A DNA stretch of 64,000 nucleotides, taken from assembly GCF_011305535.1 (NCBI RefSeq), contig NZ_CP049905.1, positions 5,268,001 through 5,332,000 on the forward strand, read 5' to 3'. Below the pieces are notes generated by a model, which worked only from the letters and a program-made list of their open reading frames with translations, did not search any database and was not told where the DNA came from. Position numbers and translations under genes: made by a program. The DNA is from Diaphorobacter sp. HDW4B. Lineage in GTDB: Bacteria; Pseudomonadota; Gammaproteobacteria; Burkholderiales; Burkholderiaceae_C. Shown here piece after piece: positions 47,517-53,858 of the stretch (positions are counted from its first letter, which is position 1; each line of letters begins with the position of its first letter).

Positions 47517-48284
47517 TCAACCGCGTTCCGTTCCTCCGGCATTTTGAAAGTCCCCTGCACGGCAGGTGACGACCAGCGTATCACGCCAACCGCCGGGCTT
47601 CTCGGGCTGGATGGGAGTGGTCTCATGGATCATGCGGGCATCGTCGAGCAGCAGCACCGACCAAGGCTCCGTCAAGGTGAAGCGCTGACCGTTCGGTCCC
47701 GTGGCTTCGAAGATGCGCGTCTCGCCACCCTTCACATCCTGCCGGTCCACCAGAAACACGGCCACCAGATCCACGCCATCGCGGTGCGCACCTTCAGGAG
47801 TTGGGCGACCGATGCCATCGGACGTGTCGATGCGGAATTGGTGTGCCTCGATGAACAGCGGCTGCGCGCTCTTGTCGCGCACGATGGCATCCTGCGTCAA
47901 CTGCGCGAGCGCGCGCATCATCTTCGGCCAGACCTCATGCGCCACCGTCTCATCGAGCATGGGCGCAAACCAGCGCTGCATGCCGCCGTGCAGCGCGTTG
48001 TATTCCACGGGTTGCCAATGCGCGCGATGCGGTACCTGCTCGTACTCGCTGCCCTGCACCACAAAGCAGGAATGGCGACGGCGACGATAACGCCCACCGT
48101 CCTTCAAAAATTCATCCGGCGGCAGATCTGCCCAACCGCCCGACAAGGCTTGAAGTTCGTCCAACGGGCAGCCGATCCAGTTGGCGACATCGCTAGGCTG
48201 CAAAACGGCAAACCCGCGGTCACGCAGCTGATTGGCTACCTGATCCGCGGGCGAATACGGGGGAGAAAAAGTGACGTGGGCCAT
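47517..48284 (-). CDS. 2OG-Fe(II) dioxygenase family protein
   Basis: 255 residues resembling the PF10014 (2OG-Fe_Oxy_2) family. Metal-binding candidates: His and Asp in EGAHRDGVDLVAVFLV (about 172) and the distal His in ARMIHETTPI (about 225), with Arg in GGWRDTLVVTCR for 2-oxoglutarate. Some members hydroxylate free amino acids such as isoleucine, but no substrate can be assigned here. Monocistronic. Start ATG at 48284. Confidence 0.85.
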   Translation of the reverse strand: MAHVTFSPPYSPADQVANQLRDRGFAVLQPSDVANWIGCPLDELQALSGGWADLPPDEFLKDGGRYRRRRHSCFVVQGSEYEQVPHRAHWQPVEYNALHGGMQRWFAPMLDETVAHEVWPKMMRALAQLTQDAIVRDKSAQPLFIEAHQFRIDTSDGIGRPTPEGAHRDGVDLVAVFLVDRQDVKGGETRIFEATGPNGQRFTLTEPWSVLLLDDARMIHETTPIQPEKPGGWRDTLVVTCRAGDFQNAGGTERG

Positions 48285-48351
48285 GAGACCCGAGCTTAAA
48301 CCCAGAAGCCATTGCTTACAGGTAAAGCGAGCTCAAATCCACGTTGAAATG

Positions 48352-48879
48352 TCAGTCGCGGTCATGGCCTCTGCCATGTCCCCGGCCATTGCCGTGTCCA
48401 TTGCCACGATGATCGTCACGGTCACGATAGTGGTCGCGGTCGTGTCGATCATGGCGCTCATGACGATCCCAGCGGTCATCCCGATCACGTCCGTGGTAAC
48501 GAGGCGGCGGTGGCGCACGATGGAACTGTGGTGGCGGATTGCGCAGGAAATACACGTTCTGGCCGCAGGCACCGTACCGGGCGCAATGCTTGCCCCAGTG
48601 CTTGGCGTGTCCTGGTGGAACGTACATGTAGACCGGCGGCGCGGGCATCACCACACGCGGAGGCGCAATGATCACGGGCTGTTGGTAGATCAGCGGCGGT
48701 GGCGGCGCACCGCCGATATCGACGCGGCCATAGACGCCCGGAGCGATCTGACCACTCACCGAGCCACCGATTTGCACCTGCGCGCTGGCGGCCACACCGA
48801 GAGTGACCAGCAGCAAGCCCATGAGGCCTGCGCGTACCTGTTTGCCAATGGATTGGCGCGTGGATATGTGATTCGACAT
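48352..48879 (-). CDS. Secreted hypothetical protein with charged repeat tail
   Basis: About 175 residues. Signal peptide (hydrophobic GLMGLLLVTLGVAASAQ), cleavage near ASA-QVQ. A Pro-rich middle (GGAPPPPLIYQQPVIIAPP) has four Cys-containing or aromatic residues around HWGKHCARYGACGQNVYFL. The last ~45 residues are almost only Asp, Arg, His and Gly (DRDDRWDRHERHDRHDRDHY onward). Such tails often bind metals or polyanions. Similar proteins occur in Comamonadaceae without known function. I use the ATG at 48879. An ATG at 48903 is possible. Confidence 0.75.
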   Translation of the reverse strand: MSNHISTRQSIGKQVRAGLMGLLLVTLGVAASAQVQIGGSVSGQIAPGVYGRVDIGGAPPPPLIYQQPVIIAPPRVVMPAPPVYMYVPPGHAKHWGKHCARYGACGQNVYFLRNPPPQFHRAPPPPRYHGRDRDDRWDRHERHDRHDRDHYRDRDDHRGNGHGNGRGHGRGHDRD

Positions 48880-49427
48880 GGGTCTCTTGTAGTCCTTCTT
48901 CATGAAACATCACGCTGTTCAAGTGGCCGGGCCGTCATTGTCATTGCTTGCAACGCATGCCGTTTGCCCATCCACTACCCCTGTTGCGCGAAAGCGCTGT
49001 ATGGTAAGCACCAGTCACAGCCTTGACCTGCATCACTCGATAACAATCGTAAGTACAGGTTTTGACCTTCATCAGGTCACTAGCCACTGTTCAACGTATT
49101 CGCATACGCTGACGTTGACCGGAAATCCCCCCGCCCGAAGGCTTCCCACTGTAAGCTTGTGTTTGAAATTGCCCCAATTCAGGCGTTTCGCTGGTGTTCG
49201 TACGGCTTCATCAACGACAATGACAGTCATTCGCACGATTTGCTTCGTGCAGCCTCGAATTCTTTGATTTTCCTGTGCGAAGCCCGCACCAGACCGGGCT
49301 CGTCACGCAGTTGCAGTAAACACATGAACATTGTCATATTGGATGGTAATGTTCCCCTCTGAAAATTCTGCAACCTCAAAAAATCCCATACCAAAACCTA
49401 CACCGGAAATCATCTCGGAACTGCGAT
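48880..49427. other. Gene-poor gap at the left edge of the accessory island
   Basis: 548 bp, more AT-rich than its surroundings. A plus-strand frame (48902-49267) and shorter ones lack ribosome-binding sites and family features. I see no strong hairpin or inverted repeat. It likely holds the promoter of the secreted protein and an island junction. Confidence 0.35.
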
Positions 49428-49688
49428 TCAGAACTGCCCATGCAGCAGTTTGAGCCGATTCGCCAACGTCTCCGGATCGTGCCGCATGTTGATCGCTGGC
49501 GTGGTGCCAACGCTGACGTGCTCGAACCAGATGTGAAACGCCTGCGCACTCGGCAGCATCTTGGCAACGTCGCGGATCGCCCCGGCAATCGAACCAACAG
49601 TGAAGTCAAGCGCGACGGAATGATCATTGAGCACCTCGACCGCGTACTCGCCTGGTGCCATCTTCTCGATTTTCAGAGTCTGGATCAT
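49428..49688 (-). CDS. Small hypothetical protein, SOS-island operon gene 2
   Basis: 86 residues, not recognised. It looks folded and mixed alpha/beta: MIQTLKIEKMAPGEYAVEVL at the start, AFHIWFEHVSV in the middle, HDPETLANRLKLLHGQF at the end. Its ATG overlaps the stop of the upstream gene by 4 bases (ATGA), so the two are translationally coupled and probably act together. Confidence 0.65.
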   Translation of the reverse strand: MIQTLKIEKMAPGEYAVEVLNDHSVALDFTVGSIAGAIRDVAKMLPSAQAFHIWFEHVSVGTTPAINMRHDPETLANRLKLLHGQF

Positions 49689-49942
49689 TCGTCGACTTTA
49701 CCGGGTTGGACCAACTCCGCATGGCACGGCGTCCAGAACCAAGTCTGAAACGCTCGGCGCTGATTTTTCATCCCCTGGAACGTCACGCGAATAGGCCCAA
49801 GCCTCGCCGACTCAAACTCCACCACGATCTTTTCGGGCTGGTCCGATCCCGCTGGCGGTAGGCCCACCTTGAGGTCAGATAGCTCGTCCCCCGGCACCTG
49901 CCCCAAAATTCCATTGTTCGCGCTCAGGTTAAGTCCAGCCAT
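49685..49942 (-). CDS. Small hypothetical protein, SOS-island operon gene 1
   Basis: About 85 residues, not recognised. MAGLNLSANNGILGQVPGDE then SDQPEKIVVEFESARLGPIRV, likely beta-rich. A GTG two codons earlier (49948) could also start it. The upstream region holds a LexA-type box at 49954-49973 between this gene and a divergent one, so DNA-damage control is likely. Confidence 0.6.
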   Translation of the reverse strand: MAGLNLSANNGILGQVPGDELSDLKVGLPPAGSDQPEKIVVEFESARLGPIRVTFQGMKNQRRAFQTWFWTPCHAELVQPGKVDE

Positions 49943-49953
49943 GGTCACGTCAA

Positions 49954-49973
49954 TACTGTATAAATAACCAGTA
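49954..49973. promoter_or_regulatory. LexA (SOS) box between divergent small genes
   Basis: TACTGTATAAATAACCAGTA matches the LexA pattern TACTGT(AT)4ACAGTA, with the conserved CTG-N10-CAG core. It lies 11 bp from the start at 49942 (minus) and 16 bp from the start at 49989 (plus), and could repress both. Confidence 0.78.
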
Positions 49974-49988
49974 TTCTAGGAGATATCC

Positions 49989-50192
49989 ATGGACAACTGG
50001 AACCCCACATTGCTGCAAATGCCTTCATGGTTTGGTTGCGTCGAAGAGCGCGAGCTGCCGCTGCACATGTCGGCCTATGCCGTCACCCAGCCCCGTGCCA
50101 ACTGGTGGGAGGTGAAGATCGAACGAACTGGCGAGACGGTGTATTCGGGAATCGGCCCGGTGCAAGTCGTGTCTGCACCGGTGCCGTTTTGA
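49989..50192 (+). CDS. Small hypothetical protein under a LexA box
   Basis: 67 residues, not recognised: MDNWNPTLLQMPSWFGCVEE, then PRANWWEVKIERTGETVYSG, Trp-rich for its size. AGGAGATATCC precedes the ATG. The LexA box lies just upstream, so expression should rise with DNA damage. No membrane segment. Confidence 0.65.
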   Translation: MDNWNPTLLQMPSWFGCVEERELPLHMSAYAVTQPRANWWEVKIERTGETVYSGIGPVQVVSAPVPF

Positions 50193-50563
50193 TTGACTGC
50201 CTGTTGGGCGGGTCCTCTTCATCATCGGGAGCTGCAAAACGCCCTGCCTCCATCGAGCCTTGGCGCTTGCTTGGCAGATAGACGCCGTTTTGCGCTTGCT
50301 GGGACTGCCGCCCTCCAGCGTCATGACCCCACAAGGGCGCGGTCGGAGTGCCCGTTCGGGCAGAAAGTCAAAGTCGGTGATTTGCCAGCGCGCCATAAAC
50401 AACCTCGTGGACGTTTGTCTCACGAGGTTGAGAGGCTTGGTACGACTACGGAATTGACAACCCAAAGAATCTTAAACAGATACACTATTTTCTGCACCGC
50501 AGAAATCACAAAAAAAATGTCAACCACTATACGTTAATTGTTAATTGCCAAATACCAAGTGAC
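50193..50563. other. Gap with only doubtful frames
   Basis: 371 bp. Overlapping open frames on both strands (for example 50260-50457 plus) lack ribosome-binding sites and family features, and may be decayed coding DNA. A 7-bp stem CCTCGTG with CACGAGG lies near 50403-50427. The right end is AT-rich and likely holds the promoter of the gene at 50564. Confidence 0.3.
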
Positions 50564-50917
50564 ATGATTCCGAGAATGAACGAATCTCAAGAATCACGAT
50601 GCCCGGTGTGTAGTCAGTCGTCACGACTGTTCATCATGGGCCAAGGAAAGTGGCACCATCACCAAGGATGCGATTGCATAGAGATCCGCATTCAAGTGAA
50701 ACTTCTAAACGCGACACAACATTTGGACCGAGACGAATTTCCATATGCTAAGCGCGTGCAGATATCGGAAGACGCGCGCAGAACATCCACCCACAACTAC
50801 CTTGCAATCACCTCAAACACAGGTCTTGCAAGAGCGACAGGACGCCGCTGGCAGATCAAGATTTTGCGAAGACGACGGGATGACCCTGCGAGACCAAGCG
50901 GGGAATCACGGGAATAG
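50564..50917 (+). CDS. Small Cys-rich hypothetical protein
   Basis: 117 residues, not recognised. The N-terminal half has CPVC and HHHQGCDC (ESRCPVCSQSSRLFIMGQGK), consistent with a small zinc ribbon. The C-terminal ~30 residues are Arg-rich and may be out of the native frame. An internal ATG at 50576 is an alternative start. A terminator follows at 50948. Lower GC than the chromosomal neighbours. Confidence 0.45.
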   Translation: MIPRMNESQESRCPVCSQSSRLFIMGQGKWHHHQGCDCIEIRIQVKLLNATQHLDRDEFPYAKRVQISEDARRTSTHNYLAITSNTGLARATGRRWQIKILRRRRDDPARPSGESRE

Positions 50918-50947
50918 TGGTCTGAATAGACGAGGTGCACAAAAGGT

Positions 50948-50982
50948 GAAGCGCCCAAGGCTTGCGAATCAGTGGGCGCTTC
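50948..50982. terminator. Bidirectional terminator
   Basis: GAAGCGCCCA (50948-50957) pairs perfectly with TGGGCGCTTC (50973-50982). TTTG follows on the plus strand, and CCTTTTG follows on the minus strand. It lies between two converging small genes. Confidence 0.75.
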
Positions 50983-51047
50983 TTTGACTGCGGATCACCC
51001 CCGTGGGCCCGCCTTCACCATAGAGTCTACCAAACCAGAGATACGGA

Positions 51048-51311
51048 TCAGTTCCTCAGTCGATCAACCAATTCATCAACAGTCGCGTTCGCTTGAGCAT
51101 GCCGTAGCAACTGCTTTCGGAACATCATCCCACCGACATCACATAGGGTGTCGAGATCATCCTTTGTCAGCCAGCGCTTTTCCTTGGTGATCCATTGCGC
51201 CAACTTCACAATGGCGGGATCCAGATCGAATGGATCCTCACTTCTGTCAAAACGGTCTGCGTGCGCATGAAATGCGTCAATTGCTGGCGTGATATCAAGT
51301 TCCTCTGTCAT
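51048..51311 (-). CDS. Small protein of the LTxxDxxxLxxIGxMI family (member A)
   Basis: About 87 residues, mostly helical and acidic, function unknown. The motif LTKDDLDTLCDVGGMMFRKQ (about residues 48-67) follows LAQWITKEKRW. The gene at 52006 has the same block (LAGWITLNREKLTEEDMVVL, CSIGAMIHREKL), so the two are paralogues. Weaker matches occur in the genes at 52374 and 53096. I use the ATG at 51311. A longer frame start upstream is possible. Confidence 0.65.
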   Translation of the reverse strand: MTEELDITPAIDAFHAHADRFDRSEDPFDLDPAIVKLAQWITKEKRWLTKDDLDTLCDVGGMMFRKQLLRHAQANATVDELVDRLRN

Positions 51312-51413
51312 GTCCAATAGTGTCGAACATGAGCTCTGGAGACGACCGTCAACAACTGTCAGACTCATATGACGCAACTCAACATCCGTCATCCAAGTTC
51401 GCTCAATTTCCCC

Positions 51414-51439
51414 AAAAAAAGACCACCAGAAGGTGGTCT
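51414..51439 (-). terminator. Intrinsic terminator on the minus strand
   Basis: AGACCACC (51420-51427) pairs with GGTGGTCT (51432-51439). Read on the minus strand it is followed by seven T residues. There is no protein gene between it and the next terminator at 51550, so it may end a short RNA or act as a second stop. Confidence 0.75.
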
Positions 51440-51549
51440 GAACTGTGGTTTCCCACTATGCAAGCCTGCATAGTAAAAGTATGTCCAACACGGCGAAAGT
51501 GGAATGTGCGTGGTCAAGATGAAGTCTGCAAAGAAATGTGCAACCACGC

Positions 51550-51572
51550 AAAAAGCCGCCTCAATGGGCGGC
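51550..51572 (-). terminator. Intrinsic terminator after the SOS gene at 51602
   Basis: GCCGCC (51555-51560) pairs with GGCGGC (51567-51572). The minus-strand transcript then has five T residues. It lies 30 bp after the stop of the gene at 51602-51892. Confidence 0.78.
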
Positions 51573-51601
51573 GAAGATAGCAACACAAGCGAAGGGAGCC
51601 A

Positions 51602-51892
51602 TCAGGAAAGGCGAACCTCGAAGAAGGCTTCTTCTACGGCGATGTCGTGCATGCCGGCCTGGCGCGCTTTGTCATAAGCCTTGCTCCAGGTTGTGGCGAT
51701 TTTCTCTTCTGCCTTAGAGATCGTCCCGCCCTCTGATGCATCGGTGAAGAGCTTGAAAGCCTTGCGCAGATCGTCGTCGGAACGAAAGCTGCGGGCGAGT
51801 TCTTTCGCGAATCGTAGCTCGGCTTTCTCTTTGATTTGAGGGCTCATATCAGCAGGGCAGTCCTGCAACTGAACTTCGATGATGGAATCCAT
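51602..51892 (-). CDS. SOS-controlled small helical protein
   Basis: 96 residues, unknown family. The sequence is charged and helical (MDSIIEVQLQDCPADMSPQI, FAKELARSFRSDDDLRKAFK, KIATTWSKAYDKARQAGMHD). No signal peptide or membrane helix. The ribosome-binding site AGGAG lies 9 bases before the ATG. Two LexA boxes flank a good promoter (TGTACA, 17 bp, GATACT), so it is tightly repressed and DNA-damage induced. Single-gene transcript with its own terminator. Confidence 0.75.
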   Translation of the reverse strand: MDSIIEVQLQDCPADMSPQIKEKAELRFAKELARSFRSDDDLRKAFKLFTDASEGGTISKAEEKIATTWSKAYDKARQAGMHDIAVEEAFFEVRLS

Positions 51893-51905
51893 GATGCACT
51901 CCTAT

Positions 51906-51925
51906 ACTGGTTAAATTAACAGTAG
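51906..51925. promoter_or_regulatory. LexA box 1 of the gene at 51602
   Basis: TACTGGTTAAATTAACAGTA has the CTG-N10-CAG core and lies over the expected transcription start, 14 bp upstream of the ATG. Confidence 0.8.
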
Positions 51926-51928
51926 TGA

Positions 51929-51957
51929 GTATCGTGTATTACTGTTTTTTTGTACAG
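51929..51957 (-). promoter_or_regulatory. Sigma-70-type promoter of the gene at 51602
   Basis: Read on the minus strand: TGTACA (-35, 51957-51952), 17-bp spacer, GATACT (-10, 51934-51929). It overlaps LexA box 2 and abuts LexA box 1. Confidence 0.65.
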
Positions 51958-51960
51958 TGT
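51941..51960. promoter_or_regulatory. LexA box 2 of the gene at 51602
   Basis: TACTGTTTTTTTGTACAGTG, a near-consensus SOS box with CTGT and ACAG half-sites, covering the -35 element. Confidence 0.82.
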
Positions 51961-52005
51961 TTTATTGAGGGATTTTTCTGCAATAGATGGATGAATCTTG
52001 GCGGG

Positions 52006-52239
52006 TCATCTCTTGCGTGATCGAGAGGTTGACTCCTTGATCAGCTTCTCCCGATGAATCATTGCACCGATGCTGCATAGGACAACCATATCCTCTTCGG
52101 TAAGTTTTTCCCGATTGAGTGTGATCCAGCCTGCAAGCCACTCAAGGGGTGTGTTGAGACTGTGTGGCGTGTCCACTGCTTCCAAGTGGGTTGCACGTTC
52201 ACGAAACTGCAGGAGCATGTTTTCGATGGAGATCTGCAT
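52006..52239 (-). CDS. Small protein of the LTxxDxxxLxxIGxMI family (member B)
   Basis: 77 residues. Helical N-terminus (MQISIENMLLQFRERATHLE), then LAGWITLNREKLTEEDMVVL with CSIGAMIHREKL, clearly related to the gene at 51048. The basic tail (STSRSRKR) could contact nucleic acid. AAGGGATG lies 6-13 bases before the ATG. Function unknown. Monocistronic in appearance. Confidence 0.68.
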   Translation of the reverse strand: MQISIENMLLQFRERATHLEAVDTPHSLNTPLEWLAGWITLNREKLTEEDMVVLCSIGAMIHREKLIKESTSRSRKR

Positions 52240-52283
52240 GGGCGAACATCCCTTGTTGACGAGTCAATCCTACGACTGCGCCC

Positions 52284-52309
52284 AAAAAAAAGCCACCCAG
52301 AAGGGTGGC
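52284..52309 (-). terminator. Intrinsic terminator after the gene at 52374
   Basis: GCCACCC (52292-52298) pairs with GGGTGGC (52303-52309) over a 4-base loop. The minus-strand transcript then has eight T residues. Confidence 0.82.
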
Positions 52310-52373
52310 GAGGAGGGCATGTTTTCATCTATACCCTCGGCGCATCTTACGGCACAGCAAAAAAGAACCCAGA

Positions 52374-52592
52374 TCAGTCGCAAATTGCCATGATTGAGCG
52401 CTCTTGCTTGCGCGGCGCTGGGGGCTCAAAAATCATAACCATGGCCTCTCCAAGCGAGAGGACATCTTGTTCGGTCAGATGCGGCGAGGGCAACGACTCC
52501 AAGTAGAGCGCAAAATCATCTTCACTGAGGGTGCCCACGTACTCTTGGAAATGTGTTGCTTGAATCATGGGCGAATTGTGCCCATGCTCCAT
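52374..52592 (-). CDS. Small acidic protein, possible family member C
   Basis: 72 residues from 52592, or 64 from an in-frame ATG at 52568 (MIQATHFQEYVGTLSEDDFA). LTEQDVLSLGEAMVMIF (about 40-56) matches the motif of the genes at 51048 and 52006. The bases before 52568 (TTCGCCCATG) equal those before the gene at 52006, which suggests duplication. No clear ribosome-binding site. It lies directly downstream of the ubiquitin-like gene, beyond a terminator. Confidence 0.55.
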   Translation of the reverse strand: MEHGHNSPMIQATHFQEYVGTLSEDDFALYLESLPSPHLTEQDVLSLGEAMVMIFEPPAPRKQERSIMAICD

Positions 52593-52649
52593 AGATCAGC
52601 AAAGTCAACCATCGTTACCGACCTCACTTGTCTATGTGACCCGCGAATA

Positions 52650-52672
52650 GAAAAGCCACCTCAAGGATGGCT
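52650..52672 (-). terminator. Terminator after the ubiquitin-like gene
   Basis: GCCACC (52655-52660) pairs with GATGGC (52666-52671, one G-U pair). The minus-strand transcript then has TTTTC. It lies about 40 bp after the stop. Confidence 0.7.
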
Positions 52673-52710
52673 TTGTAGCATCTGGTTGTCCAAACAGCAA
52701 TTCGGATGGG

Positions 52711-53049
52711 CTAATCCTTGTTCAGTCTTCGCCTTAAGATTGCTGCAACGGCAACCAATCCGCCTGTGGAGAGGATTCCGAGCAGTCCGAGACTTGGCAC
52801 CGCTTGGAGGGAGTCTGTATCTGGTGTGGGAACGCGAAAAACCAAGTGCAGTGTGGATTCCCTCTGGACGTTGTAGTCAGCCAAGGTGCGACCATCCTCA
52901 AGCTGCTTCCCTGCAAAAATTAGCCTCTGCTGCTCGGGGGGGATGCCCTCTTTGTCTTGTATCTTCTGCTTGACTTGCTGAATTGAGTCGCTGCCCTCGA
53001 CCTCAAGCGTTACGGTCTTTCCTGTTAGAAGCTTTATAAAAATCTGCAC
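52711..53049 (-). CDS. Ubiquitin-like protein with C-terminal membrane anchor
   Basis: 112 residues. Residues 1-72 read as ubiquitin: [20 protein letters not shown] then [20 protein letters not shown] then [21 protein letters not shown] count about 59 of 72 identities with human ubiquitin. The L8-I44-V70 surface and K6, K11, K27, K29, K33 and K48 are kept; K63 is Arg. The GG tail is absent. Instead there is a Pro/Asp linker (PTPDTDSLQ), [20 protein letters not shown], and RRRLNKD, a hydrophobic helix with basic end like IPTL-CTERM or tail-anchor signals. No N-terminal signal peptide is seen. The GTG at 53049 equals ubiquitin Met1 and follows AAAGGA by 8 bases. Codons ATA, CTA and AGG are more common than in chromosomal neighbours. 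It lies 46 bp after the gene at 53096, probably in one operon. Conjugation seems unlikely without a GG end. Confidence 0.93.
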   Translation of the reverse strand: MQIFIKLLTGKTVTLEVEGSDSIQQVKQKIQDKEGIPPEQQRLIFAGKQLEDGRTLADYNVQRESTLHLVFRVPTPDTDSLQAVPSLGLLGILSTGGLVAVAAILRRRLNKD

Positions 53050-53095
53050 TACACGTCCTTTGCCGCTTTTCCACCTAAACAACACTTCCGATTGG

Positions 53096-53296
53096 CTAAG
53101 CCAGAGAGGCTCTGATCGATGTGATTTCTTTCTTGAGGGCTAAGGCGGAGGCTCTCGGGTTCACCACGCAATCGACACGCAACTCCGCGATCATTTCTCC
53201 GATCTTGGACAGTGCCAAGGCCTGATCTGGATGGCTCTCGTAGACGCAGGCAAGTACCTGCCACAGAGCTTGCTCGCGAATGGTGTACTCGTACAT
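53096..53296 (-). CDS. Small protein upstream of the ubiquitin-like gene (member D)
   Basis: About 66 residues: [20 protein letters not shown], then [20 protein letters not shown] and a basic helical end. The [15 protein letters not shown] block aligns weakly with the motif of the genes at 51048 and 52006. AAGGAGACCGGG precedes the ATG. It is the likely first gene of an operon with the ubiquitin-like gene. No LexA box was found in front of it. Function unknown. Confidence 0.65.
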   Translation of the reverse strand: MYEYTIREQALWQVLACVYESHPDQALALSKIGEMIAELRVDCVVNPRASALALKKEITSIRASLA

Positions 53297-53453
53297 CCCG
53301 GTCTCCTTGGCAATAGTCTTGGTGTGGCGCATCACCTGCAAGTCGATGCAATGCTGATTTGGTTGACATAATACATTCAGAAACAGGAGAGCTACCGACT
53401 AGAACCGCTTTCTCAAGTTCCTCACTTTCGCCCACATCCTCGCTGAGACATAG

Positions 53454-53858
53454 CCAGCGACCGCTGACACTCGCAAGCTGGTGCGAGCAGCATGCAAAAG
53501 CATGGAGAGGATCTACGTGCCGGGCTACGACCTGATCAAGGCCGGCGTGATCTTGATGGACCTGATTGGCCCTGAAGTCCAGCAGTGCGAGTTCGGTTTC
53601 GACGAGCCTGAATCACGGGACCACACCAAGCTCATGTCGGCAATGGACGCCGTGAACCAGCGCTTCGGGAAAGGCTCAATTCACGTCGGATCCACTGGAC
53701 AGGAGCGGCCTACGCGCGAATGGGGATGCGCCAAGAGCGACGGACGCCCCACTACACCACCTGTCTTGACGACATACCAGTTGCTCAAGCCTGACACAGA
53801 CTTCCAGCAGCGGATTCAAGCCATGTTTCATTGGATCAACCCGTTCTTCAGGGCGTAG
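53454..53858 (+). pseudogene. umuC: Truncated umuC (C-terminal remnant)
   Basis: The frame after a TAG at 53451 reads PATADTRKLVRAACKSMERI, then YKKAGVML-like DLIKAGVILMDLI and LMSAMDAVNQRFGKGSIHVG. These match the C-terminal end (little-finger tail and DUF4113) of UmuC, the catalytic subunit of SOS translesion polymerase V. The polymerase core, with its active-site acidic residues, is missing, as is umuD. The last ~30 residues diverge and overlap the 3' end of the opposite response-regulator gene. A relic of an SOS mutagenesis operon. Confidence 0.75.

Noticed and set aside
50025-50465. 146-codon minus-strand frame opposite the small gene at 49989
   Set aside because: It overlaps a gene with a good ribosome-binding site and LexA control, and its translation shows no coherent hydrophobic pattern.
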